From: Chitinophaga sp. CB10
GTDB taxonomy: Bacteria > Bacteroidota > Bacteroidia > Chitinophagales > Chitinophagaceae
Direction of reading: 5' to 3'
DNA length: 64,000 nt
Assembly (NCBI GenBank): GCA_001870995.2
Contig: MLAV02000010.1
Coordinates: 1 to 64,000 of the forward strand
Shown here: positions 22,861-31,200 of the stretch, one piece after another
Numbering within the stretch: the stretch's first letter is position 1
Layout: every line of letters starts with the position of its first letter
Program-made: the position numbers and the translations under genes
The notes under the pieces: generated by a model
Told to the model about the DNA's origin: nothing
The model's input: only the letters and a program-made list of their open reading frames with translations
The model's database searches: none

Positions 22861-25551
22861 TTAGTGAACGTGGGGCAATTTGCCCGTCCACTTGGTTGTA
22901 CCCAACTCAGGGTCACCCCACTTCTCACTGTCAACCTCCCGCGGTTCAATAATCAACCGCACATGCCTAACACCCTCATCCTGTACCGCTTTGTCCAACT
23001 CCGGTATATTAGCATGCAACTCCTGCACCAGTGGATTCTGTCCAGGCTTATAACCATTTGTATGCGTTGTTAAACAGCCGATGCTTCCAATTGGCCAACC
23101 TCCGTGAATAGCTATCCCGCTACGCTGACCATTAGGGCCGTTAATGACCGCGCTGCCTGAACCTGGCGTGTCAGAAACATACATGTTATACTTCTGGCCT
23201 TCTATTCCTCTGTTTAGGTAATATTCTCCCGGAGGGCACTCGTTCATACTTCCATAACGCTCGTCAGCGTGCCGGCCGTAATCTTCCCCATGCCCATCAC
23301 GTGTAAGAAAAGTGACATAATCAGGTGCTGGCAAAGCGTTTTGACGGGAAAGCTGCTTATACAATTCCAATGATAATCGCCTGAAGACTGTCGTTTGATA
23401 CACTGGCCAGGCTTCACGCTCTCCAACCTTCTTGCCTTTCCTAACATACCTACTCCCTCCAACCCCCTCCGCCTTCCCACTCACCACCACTACCGTATCC
23501 GTCACCGGTTCCTGCCACTTCCGCTGATTATAATGCCTGCATGCCTTCACCCCAAACGCCTCCACAGCCTCCCTGAAAAACCGCTTCCTCTCCACAATAT
23601 TATCCAGCGCCGCATTAATAGGCCTGCTCACACTTTCCACTGCATAATCATCCGCAAATTCTGCACGGAGGAAAAGACTATGCGAACGCCAAAAGATCAT
23701 AGCGGCCGCCATGGCATCCACCGGCTTTGCGGATATAGCCTCCGGATGCGCTTCCCAGTCCACCTTCCGGTCCGTGATCCACTTATTGAACAACCGGGAC
23801 GCCTCTTTGTAATTTCCCCTGCCGGTCAGCTGTATAAATCCCCGGCCTTTATACCGGTAACCATCTTTACTTTCGTAATCTCCATTACCATTAATCCTTG
23901 CATAAGCCCAATTGGCAATATGCTGTTGATTTTCGGAGGACACCGGCACATCGCTCGTTTCCGGACGCCCCCACTGCGTGGCATTGAAACGCCCCTTCCC
24001 CTGGCGGAAGCGCCGGAACTTTTTCACCAGCACTGAGGCCCTGTAATTGAAATTCTCTTCCAGGCTGGCGAACCTCGTTTCTGTCGCCAGCTGCGCCAGG
24101 AAGTGCGCTTTGCGGCAACAGGTATCCAACCGGAATTCATGGCGGTATTGATTCAGGAAAGGCAATGCCTCCCTGATAATCCGGTCGTCCTTCAAAAACG
24201 GGGTTCCACGGGCATCCACGCACATTTTGCGTATCTGCTCCATGGTCACAGGTTCTCCGCAGGCGCTGCAGATGGTCTTTTTGTAGGATTTGGTAGCAGT
24301 ATCTATCAAGGCCGGGCTCACGCTCTTCTTTGCCAGTGGAGCAATAACGGGAAATGCGCTCACAGTTTGCCACCAGCTAAGCCAGTTGTCAGTTTTTATC
24401 GCCGCATAAAACCGCTGCACTTTTTCCTCGTACTGCTCTTCCCATGCTTTGTCAATAGTGAAATCGAACTGGACATAGCCGTGATCGTTCACCTGGAAAG
24501 TATTACTGTACATCACGGTGTCTAACTGTTCGAAGTCATGACCATTCCTTTTTTCCAATCGTTTGATCTGTACGTCTATCTTACGCCGGCACATATTCTG
24601 CGCTATAATTTTGCAGGTGAGGGTATCCCCATAACGCGCCGTGATGACTGGGTTATTGTTGCGGGTAAACCTAACTTCGCGGATCCGGGCAGCGTCCCGG
24701 AACAGCAGCGGCCGCGCCGGATACAGGGAGCGTAAATTTTTAACAGGGCTGTTACACCGCACCCTTGCGTAGATAAGATCACCATCTTTGAGCCTGGCCT
24801 CTTTTGGATGCGCGCGGAAAGGTATCAGTACTTCCCCGTTCGCAACAGTATAAGTCGCGGCTCCGGATAATGTGGAAAACTGTTGCCGCTCACTATCCGT
24901 AGCAACTATTGTGATCTCCAACATCAACCCTTCCGCATCTTCCAGGAGCAATTTGAGATAGGATATTTCATGCCAGCCCGTTACGGCTTTTAGCTGCTGT
25001 GTGTCATCCTGCCAGTGGGCGTAGCGCATAACCGGGGAGGGGGTAGGCGCCCCTACGGGTAACTGCTTATCATCCGTTACAGCATTTCCCTCCCCCCCCT
25101 CAACACCCGTCCCCCCGGATACCATCTCCCCACTCAAATTCCTTTTATCCCCACCACCCGCATCTCCTGACATCAACCTCTCCTTTCCTCCCTCCGCCTG
25201 CCCATGCCTTACCACCCTAACGCTCCCCCCTCTACTACAAACCGCACTACTCCTCTCCGTCAACGGATGCACATTCCCCGCCAGGGTAATATTTTCATAA
25301 GCATCTTTCCACTGCAGCACCGGCGTGCAGGGCGTCGGATTCTTCGGATCTGGAATTTTACACATCCTGAAGTTCAGCGCTGCGCTGTTAATACCGGCCG
25401 TAGTAGCTACCGGCTTGCCGCCGCTGTGTTGCAAATAGAGCTTCTTCTTACCCGGCACCTGCAATGCCACCGGCGCGGGGTTCAGCGCCTGGGAACAGGT
25501 ACACATAGCGCCTTCGCATACGAGGTGCAATGGTTGGTTAACAACATGCAT
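22861..25551 (-). CDS. T6SS effector: PAAR-like DUF4280 + GH19 + L,D-transpeptidase-like domains
   Basis: 896 residues. Residues 1-100 resemble the DUF4280 PAAR-like spike tip, with Cys-rich VCEGAMCTCS at the start and Cys at 64 and 75. A Gly-rich linker (about 105-165) and a beta-rich middle (about 180-400) follow. A Cys pair ICSACGEPV (428-431) leads into a GH19 lysozyme/chitinase-like domain (about 440-665) with HFLAQLATETRFASLEENFNY (E491 region) and YKGRGFIQLTGRGNY. The C-terminus (about 740-870) has HGGWPIGSIGC (H816, S823, C826), matching the His...Ser-x-Gly-Cys pattern of L,D-transpeptidase-type enzymes. It is probably delivered by the VgrG encoded just upstream to attack peptidoglycan. 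Confidence 0.85.
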   Translation of the reverse strand: MHVVNQPLHLVCEGAMCTCSQALNPAPVALQVPGKKKLYLQHSGGKPVATTAGINSAALNFRMCKIPDPKNPTPCTPVLQWKDAYENITLAGNVHPLTERSSAVCSRGGSVRVVRHGQAEGGKERLMSGDAGGGDKRNLSGEMVSGGTGVEGGEGNAVTDDKQLPVGAPTPSPVMRYAHWQDDTQQLKAVTGWHEISYLKLLLEDAEGLMLEITIVATDSERQQFSTLSGAATYTVANGEVLIPFRAHPKEARLKDGDLIYARVRCNSPVKNLRSLYPARPLLFRDAARIREVRFTRNNNPVITARYGDTLTCKIIAQNMCRRKIDVQIKRLEKRNGHDFEQLDTVMYSNTFQVNDHGYVQFDFTIDKAWEEQYEEKVQRFYAAIKTDNWLSWWQTVSAFPVIAPLAKKSVSPALIDTATKSYKKTICSACGEPVTMEQIRKMCVDARGTPFLKDDRIIREALPFLNQYRHEFRLDTCCRKAHFLAQLATETRFASLEENFNYRASVLVKKFRRFRQGKGRFNATQWGRPETSDVPVSSENQQHIANWAYARINGNGDYESKDGYRYKGRGFIQLTGRGNYKEASRLFNKWITDRKVDWEAHPEAISAKPVDAMAAAMIFWRSHSLFLRAEFADDYAVESVSRPINAALDNIVERKRFFREAVEAFGVKACRHYNQRKWQEPVTDTVVVVSGKAEGVGGSRYVRKGKKVGEREAWPVYQTTVFRRLSLELYKQLSRQNALPAPDYVTFLTRDGHGEDYGRHADERYGSMNECPPGEYYLNRGIEGQKYNMYVSDTPGSGSAVINGPNGQRSGIAIHGGWPIGSIGCLTTHTNGYKPGQNPLVQELHANIPELDKAVQDEGVRHVRLIIEPREVDSEKWGDPELGTTKWTGKLPHVH

Positions 25552-25580
25552 GATATGGCATTTAAAAGGTTAACAAATCT

Positions 25581-27302
25581 TCAAAACATCCTGATTTTCT
25601 CTTCGCTTTTAATATCCAGTATTTGCGCGGCATGCAGCTCAAGGTCGCCTTTCAGGCTATGCACCTGCACTTCGTCCGCTTTCCCTTTCAGGGTAGCAGC
25701 CAATAACGACAACTCCTTATCCGCAATCAATTCAATATTTTTAGCGGATAGCAACGCGCTTTCGGTAGCATGCTGGTGTACATTACCGCCGGCGGCTATG
25801 GACACATCCCTGCCGGCATGCAATGCAATGCTCTCCTTAGCATACAGTTGAATGTTATTGGCCTTTATGGTAACCTGCTCCGGAGCTTCCACCAACAAAC
25901 ATTTCCCCGCAGTATCCAGCTGTATCACATTGCCCGCCTTATCCCTAATCGTTATCATCTCCTTGCCCGCCGTATCCTCCAAACTAATAGTATGCCCCGA
26001 GCGTGTAGCCACCACCTTTAGGTCATTCCCCGCCGTCCCCCAGTCAGGCTTCGCCTTTCCATGATAGCAGGCGCCTGCTACATAAGGGTACTCCGGATGA
26101 TCCTCTACAAATCCTACCCACACTTCTTCCCCTTTTTCCGGCAGAAAATAGAAACCTTTCCGGCTACCGGCATGTGGATGCAGCATCCTTATCCACGGGC
26201 TCGCGCCCTGCTGCCAATTGAAGCGCACACGTATTCTTCCCAGGTTATCCGGATCGTTATTATCCACTACCATAGCGCTCTGCGGACTACAATACGGTAT
26301 CCGCGGCGGATCATAAAACTTCACCGGGCTGAGATCCGGTATCCCCGTTAATTCATTCCTATAGTTACCGGCTGCATCGCAGGTATGCACAATCCGGCTC
26401 ACCAGGAACGCCCCATGCCCCCGCTTTACCGGCTGCTCCTCCCGCACGATCACCATATCCCCCGGCCGGATGCCCGGCTCCGTACTCTGCGCCTGCCACC
26501 GCAACGCCGATTGCCGCTGCAATACTCCGGCCGCAGCGCTTTGCAACGCGCCTTCCCGGTGTGCATACCGGCTGCCCTTCATCGCCGGCAGCTGGTTCAG
26601 GCAATGTTCCACGATAGGATCACTACAACGCTCCGCCTTGGCCGGGGCCAACTGCGCCACTCCCTGCTCCGCCTCATACCAGCTGTACGCAGGCGCTGCC
26701 ACAGGCACGCCTGCCTCGATACTGTAACTCCGCAATTCCCGGCCGTAATACAACGTGAGCTTCGCCGGCGAATATTTCCCAAACACCAGCCGCGAGCCAT
26801 TGTAGAAGAACCATTCCCCATACGTAGCGGCCAGCCGGCGTAAAAAGGCATAATCCGTTTCTTCATACTGCACATGATAGGGGAGCGTGGATGCCCTCTC
26901 CGGCTGAATGAGCATATTGGATAAGCGCGTCGGCATGCTCTCCGCTATCTGCGCCAGCGTCTTGTCCTCAAATGAACGGAGCTGCGGCGCTATATCCATC
27001 CTGGCGTCAGGGCTCTTTCCCTTCAAAAGGCAATACCCCAGTTCCCGACCTTCCCCACAGCCGGTTTCCACGGCAGTGATATAGCCGTTGAAAGTGGTGT
27101 TGCCCAGCTGGATCTGCAAATCCTTCCCTAAAAACTGCTGCACCACCTGCTGCAGGCTGCTGCCGGCCGTATGTAAAAAATTATCCCCTAACTGCACCTC
27201 AAAGGCATGCGGGGCGTAAATAGATTGCTCCAATCGGAGGGCATACCAATGCCTGTACTTTTTACCATTTATGGAAATGGTAACCCTGGTAGTTTCCGGC
27301 AT
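25581..27302 (-). CDS. tssI: Type VI secretion spike protein VgrG
   Basis: 573 residues from the ATG at 27302 (MPETTRVTISING); the frame is open further upstream, but that part overlaps the TssD gene. The N-terminal two-thirds match the gp27/phage-hub part (YVQYEETDYAFLRRLAATYG in pattern). The gp5 OB-fold is marked by GRIRVRFNWQQG and by EKGEEVWVGFVEDHPEYPYVAG in outline. The C-terminus has repeated short beta segments (IQLYAKESIALHAGRDV..., IELIADKELSLLA) forming a spike needle. It carries the PAAR-tipped effector encoded 29 bp downstream. The TssD stop codon is 7 bp upstream of its start. Confidence 0.93.
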   Translation of the reverse strand: MPETTRVTISINGKKYRHWYALRLEQSIYAPHAFEVQLGDNFLHTAGSSLQQVVQQFLGKDLQIQLGNTTFNGYITAVETGCGEGRELGYCLLKGKSPDARMDIAPQLRSFEDKTLAQIAESMPTRLSNMLIQPERASTLPYHVQYEETDYAFLRRLAATYGEWFFYNGSRLVFGKYSPAKLTLYYGRELRSYSIEAGVPVAAPAYSWYEAEQGVAQLAPAKAERCSDPIVEHCLNQLPAMKGSRYAHREGALQSAAAGVLQRQSALRWQAQSTEPGIRPGDMVIVREEQPVKRGHGAFLVSRIVHTCDAAGNYRNELTGIPDLSPVKFYDPPRIPYCSPQSAMVVDNNDPDNLGRIRVRFNWQQGASPWIRMLHPHAGSRKGFYFLPEKGEEVWVGFVEDHPEYPYVAGACYHGKAKPDWGTAGNDLKVVATRSGHTISLEDTAGKEMITIRDKAGNVIQLDTAGKCLLVEAPEQVTIKANNIQLYAKESIALHAGRDVSIAAGGNVHQHATESALLSAKNIELIADKELSLLAATLKGKADEVQVHSLKGDLELHAAQILDIKSEEKIRMF

Positions 27303-27309
27303 GGCTACA

Positions 27310-27699
27310 TTATTTGGTCCAGAAATGTTCGTACACACTGCTGTTGAGCGACATCCGCCGCGCCGACAGCTGCAACCTGATCTGCATCGGATGCTCTCCC
27401 GCAGCACTGAAGTATTCAGTATATCCCGTGCAGTAAGTGTCCGAAAACTGCAGCTCCTTCAACCGCGAAATGGCATCTCTCCTGAAAAAAATAATACTCC
27501 CGTTACGTGTAGCCGTGTCGGTTATCATCCAATCGAACAAATTGGTATCCGCAGTGGACTCCACCAACAACTCGATCGTTCCCCCTTTAGGTCGGGAAAC
27601 AGGCTTACCGCAGGCATCCGTAGATTGTGAAAAAGAAAAACGGCATTCCAGAACATTCAGTTCATAACCGTCAATTTTACAGCAGGCTTTAAAAGACAT
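27310..27699 (-). CDS. tssD: Type VI secretion tube protein TssD (Hcp), Bacteroidota type
   Basis: 129 residues from the ATG at 27699 (MSFKACCKIDGYELNVL), the typical start of Bacteroidota TssD. Family marks are the GxP...KGGTIELLVEST stretch, LFDWM, and the C-terminal LQLSARRMSL strand. These proteins form the hexameric-ring inner tube of the T6SS (subtype iii in this phylum). No sheath, baseplate or ClpV genes are in the window, so this is an orphan tube-spike-effector cassette. The gene is the first of the tssD-tssI-effector-immunity series. Confidence 0.88.
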   Translation of the reverse strand: MSFKACCKIDGYELNVLECRFSFSQSTDACGKPVSRPKGGTIELLVESTADTNLFDWMITDTATRNGSIIFFRRDAISRLKELQFSDTYCTGYTEYFSAAGEHPMQIRLQLSARRMSLNSSVYEHFWTK

Positions 27700-27866
27700 G
27701 GTCAACAGGTTTAACAAACATGATAGCCGCAATCCTGGAAAATCATCTGCAAGCGTACGCAATGCCATCACAAACCCAGCATAAAAGAATGCAATCAGGA
27801 TCACCAACTAAAATTACTCCATTCCCACACACAAAAACCAGGCTTTTCAAAAAAATTTCCCCCGAA

Positions 27867-28535
27867 TCAAATTAGATCAAACGCCTGCGCAAACTTCGTC
27901 AGGTCATACATCGACTCCGCATTGATCTTCGACTTAATATTCCTCCGGTGCGTAACCACCGTCTTCTCCGAAATATGCAGCTCCCTGGCCATCTCCCCGG
28001 CGCTATACCCCAGCGCCGTCAACCGCAGTATCTCCCGTTCCCTTTTGGTAAGCTCCGAAAAGATATGCTGGTGCTGCCGCAGGAACTGGTTCTCCTTCAG
28101 CAGCCGGTCCAATTTACTGGTAACATGATGCAACGGATCAATAGGAATCGCACAGGTAATCAAATGCGTAGGCTTCCCCTCCGCATCCCGGCACAATACT
28201 TTCGTGGTGCTCAGATGCCACTCCCAGTCATCCTTTTCCGCCAAACGCACCTGCTGAAAAAATGAAACCTCCTTCGCCGCCGTCACCGGGGCATTCACCA
28301 GCTCCATGATCCTGGGCAGATAGTCTTCCACGTCATGCGGATTGAAACAACGGGTATAGTACTCCTGGCCCATCGCCCGGATTTCTTCCAGGGTATAACC
28401 CAGCTCCCTGCAACCCCTGGCGGACATATGCACCACTCCTCCATCCGGAAAGCTATGCACAATCAGTACCGCAGGCAGTTCATCTTCTATAGTTTGTAAT
28501 GCTTTTAATTTCTCTTCCAGCGTTACTCCTGACAT
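27867..28535 (-). CDS. PAS-domain LuxR-family transcriptional regulator
   Basis: 222 residues from the ATG at 28535 (MSGVTLEEKLK). The N-terminal part has a PAS-like fold (PAVLIVHSFPDGGVVHMSARGCRELGY pattern in outline). A short coiled linker (LDRLLKENQFLRQHQ) leads to the LuxR helix-turn-helix: LTKREREILRLTALGYS and ISEKTVVTHRRNIKSKI. The last ATG-proximal upstream frame uses TTG and is rejected. Located 168 bp upstream of tssD on the same strand, it is a plausible regulator of the T6SS cassette (inference). Confidence 0.88.
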   Translation of the reverse strand: MSGVTLEEKLKALQTIEDELPAVLIVHSFPDGGVVHMSARGCRELGYTLEEIRAMGQEYYTRCFNPHDVEDYLPRIMELVNAPVTAAKEVSFFQQVRLAEKDDWEWHLSTTKVLCRDAEGKPTHLITCAIPIDPLHHVTSKLDRLLKENQFLRQHQHIFSELTKREREILRLTALGYSAGEMARELHISEKTVVTHRRNIKSKINAESMYDLTKFAQAFDLI

Positions 28536-28707
28536 GTTGGACACGTGTTCTAAACGTTCATTTACAAATAAGAAAAAACGGGAAAAAAACAATAGTGAAG
28601 CCCATCTTTAACTATGCTCACATTCCTGGACAGATGGCATGAAGGCTTTTCGCGGTGGTTGATTTTATTATCTGACTGCAAAGGTAATGGAAATTTATAA
28701 AAACAGT

Positions 28708-28739
28708 TTTGGGTCTCTTCCTGTAGAAGGAGACCCAAA
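28708..28739. terminator. Hairpin of unclear role in a divergent region
   Basis: Stem TTTGGGTCTC / GAGACCCAAA plus two further pairs. It lies between divergent genes, where no ordinary transcript needs a terminator, so it may be a leader structure or end an unannotated short transcript. Confidence 0.4.
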
Positions 28740-28851
28740 TTTGGGGGTAACTGACCTTCCGGTCATATTTAACTATTAAGGAAAATGACTCTTATAATAA
28801 GTTTGAATTGTCTGATTGCTTCTGCAAAAGTAGACGAACCCCGGATCAGAT

Positions 28852-28875
28852 AAAATACCTACATGTAGGTATTTT
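28852..28875. promoter_or_regulatory. Perfect 24-bp palindrome, candidate operator
   Basis: Half-site AAAATACCTACA is followed directly by its exact inverse complement, with no central spacer. It lies 108 bp upstream of the serine hydrolase start and 316 bp upstream of the divergent LuxR-type regulator start. A dimeric HTH protein such as that regulator could bind it. Confidence 0.6.
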
Positions 28876-28983
28876 TCAATGTCCTGAAAGCCTATTCTTT
28901 CCATGTTATGTCGCATTTTGCCTGCCGATTTTAGAAAATATTCTCCCCGGCATTTTCTATCTTCCAGCAGAGAAAAATCCACT

Positions 28984-30270
28984 ATGAAACAAGTTTTATT
29001 TACACTCCTGCTGCTGCCGGCCCTCTGCTCCCATGCACAGCAGCTGACCACCGCACAGCCGGAAGCGGCGAATATGTCTGCCGCACGCCTCGCCCGTATC
29101 GACTCCCTCGTGAACAGCTACATCCGCAAAGGCTATGTCAACGGGGCTACGGCTATGGTTATACGTAATGGCAAAATCGTTTATAATAAAGCATTCGGGT
29201 ATAGCGACCTGGAAAAAAAGATCCCGGAAAAAACCGATAACATCTTCCGCATCGCCTCCCAAACCAAAGCCATCACCAGCGTGGCCGCCATGATCCTCTA
29301 CGAAGAAGGGAAGTTCCAGCTGGACGATCCCGTGTCCAAATACATCCCTGAGTTCGCTAACCCGCAGGTCATCAAATCCTTCAACCCGCAGGATACCACC
29401 TTCACTACGGCGCCGGCTACACGCGAAATCACCATACGCGACCTCTTTACCCACACCAGCGGCATCGGCTACGCCCAAATCGGCGGCAGCATGGAAACGG
29501 CCATGTACGCCAAAGCAGGCGTCATCGCAGGTATCGGCGTGAAGGACCTCCTCCTGGCCGATAAAATGAAAATCCTCGGGAAACTACCCCTGCTCCACAA
29601 TCCCGGCGAAAAATGGACCTACGGCATGGGCGTGGACGTGCTGGGATACCTCGTGGAAGTACTCTCCGGTCAAAGCCTCGACCAGTTTATGCATGAACGT
29701 ATCTTCCGGCCGCTGGGCATGAAGGATACCTGGTTTTACCTGCCGGCAGATAAACAGGCGCGGCTCGTCCCCCTTTATTCTGAAGACAAAAAGGCCCATC
29801 AGCTCTACAGAACCCCCAACAGCATTATGTTACACGGCACGGAACTGTATGCGGACTACCCGAAATTCAAAGGCACTTACTACTCCGGCGGCGGCGGATT
29901 GTCCTCCACCACGTACGACTACGCCATATTCCTGCAAATGATGCTCAACGGCGGTTCCTATAACGGCGTACGCATCCTGAGCCGCAACAGCGTGCGGATC
30001 ATGACCATGAACCAAACCGGCGACCTGGCGCTGGGGTCTGACAAATACAATAATTTCGGACTTGGATTTAAAATAACCAGTGAGGCAGGAAGCGCCATCT
30101 CGCTGATGCCAGCCGGCGCTTTCCAGTGGGGAGGAATGTTTGCCACCACCTATTGGGCGGACCCCAAAGAGAAGATCGTGGCACTTATATATACCAACGT
30201 GTGGCCAACCACACATGGCAGTATGAACGAAACTTTCAAAAACCTGGTCTACCAGGCTATCAATGATTAA
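28984..30270 (+). CDS. Exported serine hydrolase, beta-lactamase/esterase family
   Basis: 428 residues from the ATG at 28984 (MKQVLFTLLLLPALCSHAQ, a good signal peptide). The SxxK motif is SQTK (S92, K95) in FRIASQTKAITS. The second motif position reads WTYGMG, so it is Y-G-M rather than YxN, as in EstB-type esterases. The third motif region is FQWGGMFATTYWADP, typical of the EstB-like group, which are mostly esterases and not lactamases. A 4-bp overlap of stop regions joins it to the convergent peroxiredoxin-like gene. Confidence 0.88.
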   Translation: MKQVLFTLLLLPALCSHAQQLTTAQPEAANMSAARLARIDSLVNSYIRKGYVNGATAMVIRNGKIVYNKAFGYSDLEKKIPEKTDNIFRIASQTKAITSVAAMILYEEGKFQLDDPVSKYIPEFANPQVIKSFNPQDTTFTTAPATREITIRDLFTHTSGIGYAQIGGSMETAMYAKAGVIAGIGVKDLLLADKMKILGKLPLLHNPGEKWTYGMGVDVLGYLVEVLSGQSLDQFMHERIFRPLGMKDTWFYLPADKQARLVPLYSEDKKAHQLYRTPNSIMLHGTELYADYPKFKGTYYSGGGGLSSTTYDYAIFLQMMLNGGSYNGVRILSRNSVRIMTMNQTGDLALGSDKYNNFGLGFKITSEAGSAISLMPAGAFQWGGMFATTYWADPKEKIVALIYTNVWPTTHGSMNETFKNLVYQAIND

Positions 30271-30875
30271 GCGCTGATGGCCGCACGGTTCTCAATTGCA
30301 GCCAGCAACTCCGCTGGTTGCAGTTGATGCTCCAGGTATTTATCCGCAAACGCATAGCGGATTTCCAATGCCGGCGTAATAATATAAACAGCCGGTACCG
30401 GCACATCCTCATTCACGCCCGCCACAAAACCCCAGATCGGGTCGGATTGCTTGTAAATACCCGCTTTCCTGGCGATGGCGAAATCCCGGTCGTACACCAC
30501 GTCAAAAGGAATTTCCTGCTTGTTCACCGCTTCAAATTGTTTGCGGCCCTCGCTGGAAATCAGTAACAGCTTCGCCCCGGCCGCCTCGATGGCAGGATGC
30601 AACGCTATAACCTGGTCCAGCAGTTCATCTGCATACCCGTTCCAGTGGATGGAATAGAATACAACTACCAGCGGCTGCGCCGTTAATGTGTGAATACTCG
30701 CCCCCTGTGTTAACAAACCGGCGTCTTTGATCACCTGGTCCGCCTCCAGGTAAAATTCAGGAAACTGCTGCCCCGCACCCAGTGGCGCTATCTTCTCCCT
30801 ATGATATCCCGTCTTTGGAAAGTTCTCTGGAACAGGCTGTTGCAGGTAATCGGCGTAACGGTAAAGTGTGGACAT
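30267..30875 (-). CDS. Peroxiredoxin-like (AhpC/TSA-fold) protein lacking active-site cysteines
   Basis: 202 residues with the redoxin fold (LVVVFYSIHWNGYADELL, AKLLLISSEGRKQF, FDVVYDRDFAIARKAGI, PAVYIITPALEIRYAF). In active relatives of this group the first block reads FYRGxWCPYC; here the sequence is FYSIHWNGYADEL, so both cysteines of the WCPYC site are absent, and the whole chain shows no cysteine. It is therefore probably not a thiol peroxidase and may be a binding or regulatory derivative. It converges with the serine hydrolase. Confidence 0.75.
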   Translation of the reverse strand: MSTLYRYADYLQQPVPENFPKTGYHREKIAPLGAGQQFPEFYLEADQVIKDAGLLTQGASIHTLTAQPLVVVFYSIHWNGYADELLDQVIALHPAIEAAGAKLLLISSEGRKQFEAVNKQEIPFDVVYDRDFAIARKAGIYKQSDPIWGFVAGVNEDVPVPAVYIITPALEIRYAFADKYLEHQLQPAELLAAIENRAAISA

Positions 30876-31200
30876 TTCCTGAAATTTTTATAGGTTGGTA
30901 AATGATCCGGTAAGCGTTTGATGCCTATCGTGAAACAAATATACGGGGAAAATTTTAATTTCCTACTAATCCTATAGACTAATAGGCTAAATATTTTATA
31001 ACATATTGAGTATCTAGGGGGATGGGGGGAGAAAAAATATTTGCATTTCGTCAAACCGCATCGTCCAATCGTCAATTTCACCCGGAAAATGCCAGGGCAA
31101 CAGGGTATGTTTACGGCCGTCATCCATCATTTTTACCCATGGCAATAACTTCCCCTTCACGGGAAACCGCCGCAATCATAAATTTATTATCTTGATAAAA
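30876..31200. other. Divergent intergenic region
   Basis: 325 bp between the redoxin-like gene and lytS-like gene. AT-rich in the left half, with a G-tract interrupted by AT near 31016-31030. No gene or convincing promoter box; TATCTTGA near 31189 is a one-mismatch -7 candidate for the kinase gene. Confidence 0.35.

Larger units (their letters stand above)
28536..28983. other. Divergent intergenic region between the LuxR regulator and a serine hydrolase
   Basis: Contains a strong hairpin at 28708-28739 (TTTGGGTCTC / GAGACCCAAA) and the perfect 24-bp palindrome at 28852-28875. Promoters of both divergent genes must lie here. No gene supported. Confidence 0.5.

Noticed and set aside
22861..25551. 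Possible CRISPR or repeat array in the Gly-rich linker of the effector
   Set aside because: The stretch is simply low-complexity coding sequence with no regular spacing.
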